Shown here one piece after another: positions 1-12,753 of a DNA stretch of 64,000 nt. The stretch is from Saccharothrix sp. S26 (GTDB lineage: Bacteria > Actinomycetota > Actinomycetes > Mycobacteriales > Pseudonocardiaceae). The stretch lies in contig NZ_JAJUWT010000011.1 of NCBI RefSeq assembly GCF_021390395.1, forward strand, positions 124,001-188,000. Reading direction: 5' to 3'. A model generated the notes under the pieces. It was not told the origin of the DNA. It saw only the letters and a list, made by a program, of their open reading frames with translations, and did no database searches. The position numbers and the translations under genes are program-made. The stretch's first letter is position 1, and each line of letters begins with the position of its first letter.

Positions 1-314
1 GCCGCGTCCCGGACGAACGACCCCTCCAGGTGCACGACGTCGCCGCTGGGCTTGGAGCGGTACACGTCGACCCGGCCGGAGCCGCGCACGCTCATCCGCA
101 GCACGACCTCGTCGACGACCGTCCACCGCTTCCAGTAGCTGGCCGGGAACGCGTTGAAGTAGGTCGCGAACGACACCTTGGCGTGCTCGGGCACGGTCAG
201 GGCGCGACGGGAGTCCACCTGGCAGTGCACGTTCTGCGGCTCGTCCAGGTACATCGGCCGCACGTCGAGCGGGTCGTCGTCCCGGGGCAGGATGATCCGG
301 TGCACTGCGTCCAC
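1..314 (-). CDS. glfT2: Galactofuranosyltransferase GlfT2, N-terminal fragment (runs off window)
   Basis: The gene runs leftward out of the window, so only about 104 N-terminal residues are visible. The GTG start at 314 follows a GAGG-type ribosome site. The residues read IILPRDDDPLDVRPMYL and then FATYFNAFPASYWKRWT, which closely match the N-terminal beta-sandwich of mycobacterial GlfT2 (Rv3808c) as I remember it. GlfT2 is the processive UDP-galactofuranose transferase that polymerises the galactan of arabinogalactan at the inner face of the membrane. The catalytic GT2 domain lies outside the window. It sits downstream of a second GlfT2-like gene and glf on the same strand, and this copy looks like the true orthologue. 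Confidence 0.85.
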   Translation of the reverse strand, partial: MDAVHRIILPRDDDPLDVRPMYLDEPQNVHCQVDSRRALTVPEHAKVSFATYFNAFPASYWKRWTVVDEVVLRMSVRGSGRVDVYRSKPSGDVVHLEGSFVRDA

Positions 315-360
315 TGAAGGTCCCTCGGTGTGTTGCGCGTGGGGAAGGCGGGAAAGAGAA

Positions 361-388
361 GCGGGGCGACCGCTCAGGGCCGCCCCGC
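361..388 (-). terminator. GC-rich stem-loop between the two GlfT2-type genes
   Basis: GCGGGGCG at 361-368 pairs perfectly with CGCCCCGC at 381-388 around a 12-nt loop. It lies just after the stop codon of the second GlfT2-like gene and before the start of glfT2, so it could attenuate or terminate transcription there. No U-tract follows, so its function is uncertain. Confidence 0.4.
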
Positions 389-396
389 CGGGTCGA

Positions 397-2268
397 TCAG
401 AGGTCGTACAACCGCCGCCAGTTCTCGCGGCTGGTGAGCTCGCCCATCGCGTCGCGGTAGGCGCGCTGCATCTCCGGGGCCCGCTGGTAGAGCTCCTTGA
501 GCAGCTTCGTGCCCCGCTTGCCGAGCCGGATCGCGAGCTCGCGGTCGCGCCGCCGGACCCGCACGCCCTCCTGGGACGCGTCGGTGACCACGGCGGTGTT
601 GAACAGCGACACGTGCCACCAGGCGGCGTCGCCCGCGGCCACCGCGCCGACGTCGTGCGCGCTGCGGCCGAGGAGCTGGTTGACCATGCGCTTGGCCAGC
701 ACCGGCGCGAACAGCTTCGGCGCGGGCGGCGCGCTGATCAGCGGCAGGTCACCGGAGGAGATGCCGGGCACCTCCGAGGCCGGGTGCTTGACCGTCTCGG
801 GGAACTCGGCGCGCAGCTTGCGGATCTCCGCCGCCGCCTCGACACCACCGTCACGCAGCACCTCGGGACCCCTGAGGAAGTCCTCGATGGCCTTGAGCTG
901 GGTCGCCGCCAGGCCGTACTGCATGGCGACCAGGTACGTGGCGAGCTGGCCCGCCATGGAGCGGCAGATCCGCTTCGGGTCGAACTGGCTGTGCAGCGCC
1001 GAGGTGATCAGCGCGTTGCGCAGGTTGAAGTACCGGTGCCAGTCGTCCCAGTCCTTCCAGTGGAAGTCGGCGTGCCACACGCCCGCGCCGGGCAGCGTGA
1101 CCGTGGCGAACCCGCGGGCCCGCGCGCGGTAGCCGTACTCGATGTCGTCCCACTGGAAGAACAGCGGCAGCGGGTAGCCGATCGCCTTGACGATCTCCGA
1201 CGGGATCAGGCACGACCACCAGCCGTTGTAGCCCGCGTCGACCCGGCGGTCCTGCACGTTGCGCTTGCCGGTCTCCTCGTCGTACCCGGTGAGGTCGGCG
1301 TCGTGCAGCGCGCCCTCCACGACCTGGCCGGGGGCCAGCGTGTCGAGGTTGGCGTACTCCGCGCCCACGTGCAGGTGGTTGGGGTGCAGCAGGTACAGCA
1401 TCTGGCCGCCGACGATGACCGGCTGCGCGGTGCGGTTGGCGAACGCGGTCGTGCGGACCACGATCTCCGGTTCGCACAGCACGTCGTCGTCCATGAAGAG
1501 CACGTTGGCGTGCTCGGCGTGGTCGACCTCCATGACCTCGTACAGGCCGCGGGTGAAGCCGCCGGCGCCGCCGAGGTTGGGCTGGCGGATGTAGCGCAGC
1601 TTGTCGCCCAGCGCGGCGGCGACCTCGGCGAACCGGGGCCGCGACTCGACCGGGTCGCTGCCCTGATCCACCACGTACACCGCGTCGACCAGGCTCAGCG
1701 GCTCGGCGTCGGAGGCCAGGGCCGCCATGGTGTTGAGGCAGTCCTCGACCCGGTTGAACGTGCAGATCACGATCGCGGTCGGCCGCACCCGCTTGGGCGG
1801 CGCGACCGTCCAGCGGGGGTTCTCGACCACCAGTTCGTGCTCGCCGGTGACGACGTCGAACCACAGCGCGCCGCCGTCGGTGAACTTGTCGATCTTGGCC
1901 GTCATGCTGACGACCTGGCCCTTCGCCCCCGAGACCTGCTCGGCGACGATGGTCCGCGACTCGCCCTCCGCGTCGGAGGCGACGATCGAGACGGTGCCCG
2001 AACCGGTGAGGGTCAGGCTCAGCTCCACCTCCGCGCTCACGCACCACCGCTGCCAGTAGGTGGCGGGGAAGCGGCCGAAGTAGGTGTTCATCGACACCGC
2101 GGCGTGCGGGTGCACGACCAGGCGGTGCCGCTCGCGGTCGGCGATGCCCTGCGAGATCTCGGCGTAGAGGTCCTCCGAGACGATCTGCGACGGGCCCGCG
2201 AACAGGCCGCGCTGCGCCAGCAGTTTCTCCGGAGCCTCGTGCTCGACGAGGGTGGAGTTGCCCGACAT
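397..2268 (-). CDS. Second GlfT2-like galactofuranosyltransferase
   Basis: A 623-residue protein, close to the 637 of M. tuberculosis GlfT2. An N-terminal beta-sandwich (about 50-150, with NTYFGRFPATYWQRW) is followed by a GT2 domain. Visible are the nucleotide-binding VICTFNR (167-173), NLGGAGGFTRG (231-241), the metal-binding DDD triad at 260-262, W373-D374-D375 (FQWDD, matching the GlfT2 acceptor/catalytic WDD) and W398-H399. A UDP-sugar transferase acting on wall glycan at the cytoplasmic membrane face is therefore likely. The ATG start is 7 nt after the glf stop, so the two are cotranscribed. It is clearly diverged from the neighbouring glfT2 fragment. It may make a different linkage, extend another glycan or be a redundant copy; the substrate cannot be decided from sequence. 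Confidence 0.85.
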   Translation of the reverse strand: MSGNSTLVEHEAPEKLLAQRGLFAGPSQIVSEDLYAEISQGIADRERHRLVVHPHAAVSMNTYFGRFPATYWQRWCVSAEVELSLTLTGSGTVSIVASDAEGESRTIVAEQVSGAKGQVVSMTAKIDKFTDGGALWFDVVTGEHELVVENPRWTVAPPKRVRPTAIVICTFNRVEDCLNTMAALASDAEPLSLVDAVYVVDQGSDPVESRPRFAEVAAALGDKLRYIRQPNLGGAGGFTRGLYEVMEVDHAEHANVLFMDDDVLCEPEIVVRTTAFANRTAQPVIVGGQMLYLLHPNHLHVGAEYANLDTLAPGQVVEGALHDADLTGYDEETGKRNVQDRRVDAGYNGWWSCLIPSEIVKAIGYPLPLFFQWDDIEYGYRARARGFATVTLPGAGVWHADFHWKDWDDWHRYFNLRNALITSALHSQFDPKRICRSMAGQLATYLVAMQYGLAATQLKAIEDFLRGPEVLRDGGVEAAAEIRKLRAEFPETVKHPASEVPGISSGDLPLISAPPAPKLFAPVLAKRMVNQLLGRSAHDVGAVAAGDAAWWHVSLFNTAVVTDASQEGVRVRRRDRELAIRLGKRGTKLLKELYQRAPEMQRAYRDAMGELTSRENWRRLYDL

Positions 2269-2275
2269 AACCGAA

Positions 2276-5489
<3,214 letters not shown>

Positions 5490-5564
5490 CGCGTCAGCAA
5501 CCCGATCACTTGGCGTAGGAGCGGGTCCCCGTCCCGCTGCGACCGCAGACTACTCGCGCGGGCC

Positions 5565-6335
5565 TCACCAGCGGCGGTGGGCCACTTGCACGCCCAGCCA
5601 GGCGGCGTGCCGGGCGGCCACGCCGAGCCCGCTGACGCCGATGCGCTTGGCCAGCTCCTGCTTCGACCGGCGCAGCAGCTTCGTGTGCGGCCCCATGAGC
5701 GCGCCGCGGCTGTACTGGCCGGGGTGCACGCGGTAGCCGACCAGCTCCTCGGGCAGCACGTCGCCGTCCGCGCGCGCCATCACCCGCAGCCACAGGTCGT
5801 AGTCCTCCAGCCGCACCAGCCGCGGGTCGAAGCCGCCGACCTGCGCCGCCAGCTCCTTGCGGACCACGATCGTGGAGGTGATGAGGCAGTTGTAGAGCAG
5901 CATGGTGCGCGCGACCTCGGGCCCGATGGCCGAGTGCATCTCGCCCACGACCTGCCCGGACGGGTCGATCTGCCGGGCCCACGCGCCGACCAGGCCCAGG
6001 CCGGGCCGCTGTTCGAGCACGGCGACCTGGTGGGCCAGGCGCTGCGGCATGCACAGGTCGTCGGCGTCGAGGAACGCCACCAGGTCGTGCTTGGCGGCGT
6101 CCAGCCCGATGTTGCGGCCGACGGCGGGCCCGCTGCGCGGCTCGGGCGTGAGGTGCACCTGGACCCGGTCGTCGGGCAGGGTGCGCGCGGCGGCCCGGTT
6201 CCGCTCGCACTCGCCGTCGAGGACGAGCACGACCTCCCAGTCCTGGTGGGTCTGCTCGGCGACCGAGCGCAGCGTCTCGGCGAGGAAGTCCGCCCGGGGC
6301 GCGCACGGGATCACCACGGAGACCGGCGATGGCAT
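5565..6335 (-). CDS. GT2 family glycosyltransferase
   Basis: 256 residues from ATG 6335, chosen because AGGAGA lies 6 nt upstream; the reading frame stays open further up, but no other start has a ribosome site. The GT-A fold begins with VSVVIPCAPRADFLAETLRSV, then VVLVLDGE, GRNIGLDAA and the DxD motif LDADD at about residue 95, with LRLEDYDLWLRVM further on. It is a cytoplasmic nucleotide-sugar-dependent transferase. Divergence from the flippase-like gene at 6433 leaves about 97 nt of shared promoter region. The acceptor is unknown; context suggests a wall polysaccharide or glycolipid. Confidence 0.85.
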   Translation of the reverse strand: MPSPVSVVIPCAPRADFLAETLRSVAEQTHQDWEVVLVLDGECERNRAAARTLPDDRVQVHLTPEPRSGPAVGRNIGLDAAKHDLVAFLDADDLCMPQRLAHQVAVLEQRPGLGLVGAWARQIDPSGQVVGEMHSAIGPEVARTMLLYNCLITSTIVVRKELAAQVGGFDPRLVRLEDYDLWLRVMARADGDVLPEELVGYRVHPGQYSRGALMGPHTKLLRRSKQELAKRIGVSGLGVAARHAAWLGVQVAHRRW

Positions 6336-6432
6336 GGGGTTCTCCTGCTGCGGGGTGGGATCGGCCAACGCCGTACAGTAAGGCCCGCTTCGGCACCCCG
6401 GAGAATCTGGCACCCGCAAGAAGAGGACACCC

Positions 6433-7677
6433 GTGACGGCGGCGAACAGATCACGGCTCGACGGTCTGCGCGCCTTGGCCGCCACGGCGGTGCGCCAGTC
6501 GGCCGTCACCATCGACCAACTCGTGTTCAGCGCGATCACCTTCGCCGTGCAGTTGATCGCCGCGCCGGTGTCGACCGACGCCGAGTACGGCGTGTTCTCG
6601 CTGGTCGCGATCGTGCAGATCGGTCAGTGGTACCTGGGCCGGGCGCTCGCGGCGGAGCCGCTGCTGGTGTCGAAGGCGGTCTCCGACGGCGACGCGCGCG
6701 GTGTGCGCGGCGCGGCGGCGACGTCGTTGCTGCTCGGCGTCGCGATCGGGGTGGTGTGCCTGCTCGTCGGCCTGCTGATGGACGGCCCGGCCCGGACGTT
6801 GCTGCTGATCCAGGCGCTGGCCTCGCCGTTCACGGCGGTGCTCGACCACGGCCGGTACGTCTCCTACGCGCGGCAACGGCCGTTGCGGGCGCTCGCGCTG
6901 GACGGCTCGTGGCTGGCGCTGTTCCTGGGCGCGGTGGGCGTGGCCGTGCTCGTCGGTGAACTGGACGCATCGTCCACTTACTTGCTGTGGGCGTTGAGCG
7001 CGGTGCCCGTTGCGGCGGCCTGCGCGTGGCTGACCGGCGGGCCGTTCGCCCTCGGCGCGGTGCGCGGCTGGCTGCGCGACCGGCGGTCGCTGCTGCCCGG
7101 GTTCCTCATCGACGCCGTCTACCTCACCGCGGGCACCTGGGCCACGTTCGGCGTGACCGCGTGGGTGGTCGGCCTGGACGGGCTCGGCCTGCTGCGCAAG
7201 GCGCTGGTCCCGGTGACCGCGCTCACCGTGCTGTTCATCGGCATCAGCAACGCGTTGCTCGCCCACCTGGCGGGCCGGTCCGCGCGCGAGGTCGTGCGCG
7301 CCCCGATGCTCGTCTCCGGGCTCGCCGCGGTGGTCAGCCTGGTCTTCGCGGCCCTGGCCCTGATCGCGCCCGCCGACCCGCTCACCGCCGCGCTCGGCAC
7401 GCCGTGGGAGGGCCTGCGGCCGGTCGTGCTGTTGCTCCTGGTGTACGCGTTCCTGCTGGCCACGGCCCAGACGGCGCTGGTGGCGGCCAAGGCGAGCGGC
7501 CGCGCCTGGCTGGGGCCGCGGGTGCGCACCGTCCAGTTCGTCACCGAGATCGCGCTGGTGGCCGGCCTCGGCCTCCTGCTGGGCGTCGCGGGCGTCGCGC
7601 TGGGCATGGCGCTGGCGTGGCTGACCGCGGCCGCGCTGGCCTGGGGCGGCCTGCTCGGACATCGGGAAAGGGCCTAG
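6433..7677 (+). CDS. Wzx/MOP-like polysaccharide flippase-type membrane protein
   Basis: 414 residues with about 12 predicted membrane helices, beginning TAANRSRLDGLRALAATAVRQ and then QLVFSAITFAVQLIAAPVSTDAEYGVFSLV. The early segment DAEYGVFSLV resembles the start of O-antigen/teichoic-acid flippases, where a helix is followed by G-x-[FY]. Length and topology fit the MOP exporter superfamily. It heads a same-strand run with a GT4 (4 nt downstream) and a GT2/DUF2304 pair, consistent with exporting a lipid-linked glycan made by those transferases. No conserved catalytic residue is expected in this family, so the assignment rests on topology and neighbours. GTG start. Confidence 0.6.
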   Translation: MTAANRSRLDGLRALAATAVRQSAVTIDQLVFSAITFAVQLIAAPVSTDAEYGVFSLVAIVQIGQWYLGRALAAEPLLVSKAVSDGDARGVRGAAATSLLLGVAIGVVCLLVGLLMDGPARTLLLIQALASPFTAVLDHGRYVSYARQRPLRALALDGSWLALFLGAVGVAVLVGELDASSTYLLWALSAVPVAAACAWLTGGPFALGAVRGWLRDRRSLLPGFLIDAVYLTAGTWATFGVTAWVVGLDGLGLLRKALVPVTALTVLFIGISNALLAHLAGRSAREVVRAPMLVSGLAAVVSLVFAALALIAPADPLTAALGTPWEGLRPVVLLLLVYAFLLATAQTALVAAKASGRAWLGPRVRTVQFVTEIALVAGLGLLLGVAGVALGMALAWLTAAALAWGGLLGHRERA

Positions 7678-7681
7678 ATTC

Positions 7682-8827
7682 GTGGCCGTGCACCTGGTCG
7701 ACATGCCGGTCTACTACCCGCCCCACAAGGGCGGTGTGGAGGCGTACGCGCACGAACTGCACCGCCGGATGCTGGAAGCCGACCCCGACCTGCGGATCAC
7801 CGTGTTCACCTCGGCGGTGGGCGCGCCGGCGGGCGTGGAGCGGCTGGGCGACCGGTGGACGGTCGTGCGCTGGTCGGGCCGGGAGGTGATCTCGCACTAC
7901 CCCGTGCCCAACCCCGGTTTCACCAGGAAGCTGCGCGAGCTGTGCGGGCCGGACACCGTCCTGATGACCCACACCCGCTTCTACTGGCCGCACCTGTGGG
8001 CGTCGCTGTTCGCCAAGCGGGCGGGGCTGCGCAGGCTGCACGTCGAGCACGGGTCGAGCCCGGTGCAGAGCGGCGGCTGGTTCGTCCGGTTCGTCGCCGC
8101 CACCGTCGACCTGCTCACCAGCCAGCCCGTGCTGCGCTGGGCCGACGGCGTGGTGGCCGTGTCGCAGTCGGCCGCGCGGTTCGTCCGCGACCTGGCCAAG
8201 CGCGACGCCAAGGTGCTCTACCGGGGCATCGAGGTGCCCGAGGGCGTGGTCTCCCGGCCGGACGACGCCGACGGGCCCGTGGCCTGCTACGTGGGCAGGC
8301 TCATCAACGGCAAGGGCGTGGCCGACCTGCTCATCGCCACCGCCACCCTGCACCGGCGCGGCGTGCCGCTGAAGCTGCGGCTGTGCGGCGACGGACCGGC
8401 CGCGGCCGACCTGCGCGACCAGGTGGCGCGCCTGGGCCTGACCGACCACGTGGTGTTCCTGGGCGAGGTCGACCACGACACGGCGCTGCGCGAGATGTCC
8501 TCGGCCACCCTGTTCGTCAACCCGAGCTGGACCGAGGGCCTGCCGACGACCGTGCTGGAGGCGGCCGCCCTCGGCTGCACGGTCGTGGCCACCGACGTCG
8601 GCGGCACCGCCGAGATCCTGGACCACGGCGTCACCGGCTGGCTGGTGCCCGCCCGCGACCCCGGCGCGCTCGCCGCCGCCCTGGAGGCGGCCGTGACCGA
8701 CCCGGACCGCGAGGCGCGGGCGGCCAAGCTGGGCGAGATCACCCGCGAGCGCTTCTCGTGGGACCGCACCATCGCCGAGTTCGCCTCAATGCTGGTCGGC
8801 GACGGCCGGACGGGGACCGCGCGCTAG
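7682..8827 (+). CDS. GT4 family glycosyltransferase
   Basis: 381 residues with the GT-B fold. The N-terminal domain has YYPPHKGGVEAYAHEL (the glycine-rich acceptor loop) and VEHGSSPVQSGG. The C-terminal nucleotide-sugar domain has CYVGRLINGKGV, LCGDGP and the family EX7E motif in EGLPTTVLEAAALGC, then TDVGGTAEI. It transfers a hexose or pentose from a nucleotide donor at the cytoplasmic membrane face. The GTG start is 4 nt after the flippase-like stop, so translational coupling is likely. Mannosyl- or galactosyltransferase roles are both possible. Confidence 0.85.
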   Translation: MAVHLVDMPVYYPPHKGGVEAYAHELHRRMLEADPDLRITVFTSAVGAPAGVERLGDRWTVVRWSGREVISHYPVPNPGFTRKLRELCGPDTVLMTHTRFYWPHLWASLFAKRAGLRRLHVEHGSSPVQSGGWFVRFVAATVDLLTSQPVLRWADGVVAVSQSAARFVRDLAKRDAKVLYRGIEVPEGVVSRPDDADGPVACYVGRLINGKGVADLLIATATLHRRGVPLKLRLCGDGPAAADLRDQVARLGLTDHVVFLGEVDHDTALREMSSATLFVNPSWTEGLPTTVLEAAALGCTVVATDVGGTAEILDHGVTGWLVPARDPGALAAALEAAVTDPDREARAAKLGEITRERFSWDRTIAEFASMLVGDGRTGTAR

Positions 8828-8873
8828 CCTGTTCTGCGAAACCCCATCCGACTCACTCGCCAGGGAGGCCGCC

Positions 8874-9563
8874 GTGGCGGACCAGTCTGACGTATGGCTG
8901 GTCGTGCCCGTCTACAACGAAGCACAGGTGATCGCGGACGTGGTGCGCAACGCGCTGCAGACGTTCCCGAACATCGTGTGCGTCGACGACGGTAGCCGGG
9001 ACGGCTCAGCGGACGCGATCCGCGGCACGGGCGCTCACCTGGTGCAGCACCCGGTCAACCTCGGCCAGGGCGCGGCGATCCAGACGGGCGTCGAGTACGC
9101 CCGCGAGCAGCCGGGGGCCGAGTACTTCGTGACGTTCGACGCCGACGGCCAGCACCAGGTCGCGGACGTGGTGCGGATGCTGGAGCGGCTGCGCTCCGAG
9201 CCGTTCGACATCATCGTCGGCACCCGGTTCAAGGGCGACGACTCGCACATCCCGCTGATCAAGCGCGTGGTGCTCAAGACCGTGGTGGCGGTCAGCCCCA
9301 AGCTGCGCAAGCTGAAGCTCTCGGACGCGCACAACGGGCTGCGGGTGTTCAACAAGAAGGTGGCGGACGAGCTCCGCATCACGCTGAACGGCATGGGCCA
9401 CGCGTCGCAGATCGTCGACATGATCTCGCAGCGCGGGTGGCGCGTCACCGAGGAGCAGGTCGAGATCCTCTACACGGAGTACTCGATGTCCAAGGGGCAG
9501 TCGCTCATCAACGGCGTGAACATCCTGTTCGACTCGGCTCTCAAGACGGGGTCCAGGCGCTGA
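8874..9563 (+). CDS. GT2 glycosyltransferase, polyprenyl-phosphate sugar synthase type
   Basis: A compact 229-residue GT-A protein of the DPM1/PpgS kind: LVVPVYNEAQVI at the start, CVDDGSRDGS, NLGQGAAIQTG, the catalytic FDADGQH near residue 85 and GTRF. It has no membrane helices of its own. The next gene, 1 nt after its stop, encodes a small DUF2304 membrane protein, a pairing typical of enzymes that load a sugar onto polyprenyl phosphate. GTG 8874 follows GGGAGG with good spacing. The sugar is unknown. Confidence 0.85.
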   Translation: MADQSDVWLVVPVYNEAQVIADVVRNALQTFPNIVCVDDGSRDGSADAIRGTGAHLVQHPVNLGQGAAIQTGVEYAREQPGAEYFVTFDADGQHQVADVVRMLERLRSEPFDIIVGTRFKGDDSHIPLIKRVVLKTVVAVSPKLRKLKLSDAHNGLRVFNKKVADELRITLNGMGHASQIVDMISQRGWRVTEEQVEILYTEYSMSKGQSLINGVNILFDSALKTGSRR

Positions 9564-9564
9564 C

Positions 9565-9966
9565 ATGCTGATCCAGTTCCTGCTCATCGCCGCGGTCGTC
9601 GTGCTGCTGGTGTTCTTCCTCAAGAACCACGGCACGACCAAGACGGCGGCCGGCGTCAAGATCGGCTTCCTGCTGTTCCTGGTGCTGGCGGTGGTCGCCG
9701 TCATCAGGCCGGTCGAGGTGTCGAAGCTCGCCGAGCTCGTCGGCGTCGGCCGGGGCACCGACCTGCTGCTCTACGCCCTGGTCGTGGCGTTCGGCTTCCA
9801 GACCATCAACACCTACCTGCGGTTCAAGGAGCTGGAGCTGCGCTACGCGCGCCTGGCCCGCGCCATCGCGCTGCGCAACGCGGAGGCTCCCGCGCGCGCC
9901 GACGCCGAGGCCATCGAGCACGTCGAGGCCGTCCAGCGCACCGAAGATCCCGCGCACACCTCCTGA
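9565..9966 (+). CDS. DUF2304 small membrane protein, partner of the upstream GT2
   Basis: 133 residues: an N-terminal helix (QFLLIAAVVVLLVFFL), a second (IGFLLFLVLAVVAVI) and a third (TDLLLYALVVAFGFQTI), then a charged tail with RFKELELRYARLARAIALRNAE. This fits DUF2304, a family commonly adjacent to small GT2 enzymes and thought to anchor them to the membrane. The coding region starts one base after the GT2 stop. The arginine/alanine-rich tail could contact the transferase. The functional role is inferred from gene pairing. Confidence 0.85.
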   Translation: MLIQFLLIAAVVVLLVFFLKNHGTTKTAAGVKIGFLLFLVLAVVAVIRPVEVSKLAELVGVGRGTDLLLYALVVAFGFQTINTYLRFKELELRYARLARAIALRNAEAPARADAEAIEHVEAVQRTEDPAHTS

Positions 9967-9980
9967 CCAGCACCGACGTC

Positions 9981-10021
9981 GAACGGGCCGGCCAACTCCC
10001 CGCGGGGTGACCGGCCCGTTC
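9981..10021. terminator. Bidirectional terminator between convergent genes
   Basis: GAACGGGCCGG (9981-9991) pairs perfectly with CCGGCCCGTTC (10011-10021), an 11-bp stem, and the loop holds a further CCCCGCGGGG dyad. It lies between the DUF2304 gene and the convergent epimerase gene and can serve both. Confidence 0.8.
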
Positions 10022-10030
10022 GTCGTCCGG

Positions 10031-11014
<984 letters not shown>

Positions 11015-11833
11015 CTAGAACCACCGCTCGAGCACCAGCGCGACCCCGTCCTCGGAGTTGGCCGCGGTCACCTCGTCCGCCGCGTCCAGGGCGTCCTGGT
11101 GGGCGTTGGCCATCGCCACGCCGTGACCCGCCCAGGTGAGCATCGGCACGTCGTTGGGCATGTCCCCGAACGCCAGCACGCCGCTCGCGGGCACGCCGAG
11201 CAGGTCGGCGACGGCGGCCAGGCCGGACGCCTTGGTCACACCGGGCGCGGCGAACTCCAGCAGCCCCTCGTTGGTCGACCAGGTCATCGCCACCGAGTCG
11301 CCGACCAGCGGCCCGGCGGCCCTCGCCATCTCGTCCGACGTCATGTTCGGGTGCCTGACCAGCAGTTTGACCGCCGGCTTGCCGAGCAGCTGGGCCCGCT
11401 GGTGCCCCGGCAGCGGCTGCGCGCCCTCGTCCCACGGGTGCAGGTAGTGCTCGTCGGAGATGAACTCGGACTCGCTGGAGCCGCGGACGGACTCGCCGAC
11501 GCGTTCGGAGGCCATCGCGCAGCCGGGCAGCGCCTCGTCCAGCACGGTGGCCAGGGTCGTCAACTGCTCGGGGGTGAGCAGCTCGGCCGACACGACGCGG
11601 TCCGCGCCGATGTCGTAGATCACCGCGCCGTTGGAGCACACGGCGTAGCCGGACAGGCCCGCCGCGGCCGCCACGTCGGGCACCCAGCGGGGCGGGCGGC
11701 CGGTGGCCAGCACGAACGGGACGTCGGCCGCCAGCACGCGGCCGACCATGCCCGCGGTGCGCGGGCTGACCCGCCCGAGGGGCGTGAGCAGGGTGCCGTC
11801 GACGTCGGATGCCACAAGGGAAGGTCTCTGCAC
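11015..11833 (-). CDS. HAD-superfamily hydrolase, Cof subfamily
   Basis: 272 residues: motif I DVDGTLLTP near the N-terminus, motif II FVLATGRP, a C2-type cap, then the motif III lysine region (PAVKLLVRH) and motif IV FGDMPNDVPML. Cof-type enzymes dephosphorylate sugar phosphates, flavin or cofactor phosphates with an aspartyl-phosphate intermediate. GTG 11833 is the most upstream start that leaves DVDGTLL about ten residues in; the GTG seven codons later is an alternative. It is divergent from the F420-type oxidoreductase, with only 33 nt between them. M. tuberculosis has a similar gene a few genes from glf. Confidence 0.8.
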   Translation of the reverse strand: MQRPSLVASDVDGTLLTPLGRVSPRTAGMVGRVLAADVPFVLATGRPPRWVPDVAAAAGLSGYAVCSNGAVIYDIGADRVVSAELLTPEQLTTLATVLDEALPGCAMASERVGESVRGSSESEFISDEHYLHPWDEGAQPLPGHQRAQLLGKPAVKLLVRHPNMTSDEMARAAGPLVGDSVAMTWSTNEGLLEFAAPGVTKASGLAAVADLLGVPASGVLAFGDMPNDVPMLTWAGHGVAMANAHQDALDAADEVTAANSEDGVALVLERWF

Positions 11834-11854
11834 CCTCACATGGTGCCTCTCGGA

Positions 11855-11860
11855 TACCGT
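11855..11860 (+). promoter_or_regulatory. -10 element for a leaderless transcript of the F420-type oxidoreductase
   Basis: TACCGT lies 6 nt before the GTG start at 11867 with no ribosome site between. This is the usual arrangement of leaderless actinobacterial mRNAs and supports the chosen start. Confidence 0.5.
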
Positions 11861-11866
11861 CGCCGG

Positions 11867-12742
11867 GTGCGCACAGGGATTGTGATCCTGCCCGAACACC
11901 GCTGGTGGATGGCCGAACACAGGTGGAAGGCGGCCGAGGAGTACGGCTTCCACCACGCCTGGACCTATGACCACATGGGCTGGCGCTCGCTGGTCGACGG
12001 GCCGTGGTTCGGGGCCGTCCCGACGCTGGCCGCGGCGGCTTCGGCGACCAGCACGATCAGGCTCGGCACGTTCGTCGCCTCGCCGAACTTCCGCCACCCG
12101 GTGCCGTTCGCGCGCGAGCTGCTGGCCCTCGACGACCTCTCCGACGGCCGCTTCACGCTCGGCGTCGGCGCGGGCGGTGTGGGATACGACACGCAGGTGA
12201 TGGGCGGCCCGCCGCCGGGCAGCAGGCAGGGCCGGTTCGAGGAGTTCGTGGCCGCGCTCGACCTGCTGCTCACGCAGGAGCGGACCACGTTCAGCGGCGA
12301 GCACTACGAGATCCGTGACGCCCGCAGCGCGCCGGGGTGCGTGCAGCGGCCCCGGCTGCCGTTCGTGGTCGCGGCGAACGGGCCGAAGGCCATGGGGGTC
12401 GCGGCGAGGTACGGCACGGGCTGGGTCACCACCGGCCCCGACACCGACGACGACGAGACGTGGTGGGCGGGCGTGGCCGCGATGGCCGAGCGGTTCCGCG
12501 AGGTGCTGGCCGGGATCGACCGGGCCAAGGGGACCGTCGACTTCCACCTCAACGCCGACTCGTGCCCGGTGTACTCGCTGACCAGCGTGGAGCGCTTCCG
12601 CGAGGTCGCGGGCCGGGCGCGTGAGCTGGGCTTCACCGACCTGGTCGTGCACTGGCCCCGGGAGAGCGGCGTCTACGCGGGCAGCGAGGCCGTGCTGGAA
12701 CGCGTCGCGGCCGACGTCCTGCCCGAGTTGGTCGGCGGCTAG
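11867..12742 (+). CDS. LLM-class F420-dependent oxidoreductase
   Basis: 291 residues of the luciferase-like TIM-barrel family: IVILPEHRWWMAEHRW at the start, GFHHAWTYDHMGWRS, LGTFVASPNFRHPVPFARE, LDDLSDGRFTLGVGAG and YDTQVMGG. These segments match F420-binding LLM proteins, which oxidise or reduce small molecules with the deazaflavin F420 rather than FMN. The frame stays open far upstream, but the GTG at 11867 is supported by the promoter position and by the first beta-strand. lhgO begins 11 nt after the stop. The substrate is unknown. Confidence 0.85.
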   Translation: MRTGIVILPEHRWWMAEHRWKAAEEYGFHHAWTYDHMGWRSLVDGPWFGAVPTLAAAASATSTIRLGTFVASPNFRHPVPFARELLALDDLSDGRFTLGVGAGGVGYDTQVMGGPPPGSRQGRFEEFVAALDLLLTQERTTFSGEHYEIRDARSAPGCVQRPRLPFVVAANGPKAMGVAARYGTGWVTTGPDTDDDETWWAGVAAMAERFREVLAGIDRAKGTVDFHLNADSCPVYSLTSVERFREVAGRARELGFTDLVVHWPRESGVYAGSEAVLERVAADVLPELVGG

Positions 12743-12753
12743 CGTTCCCCGCT

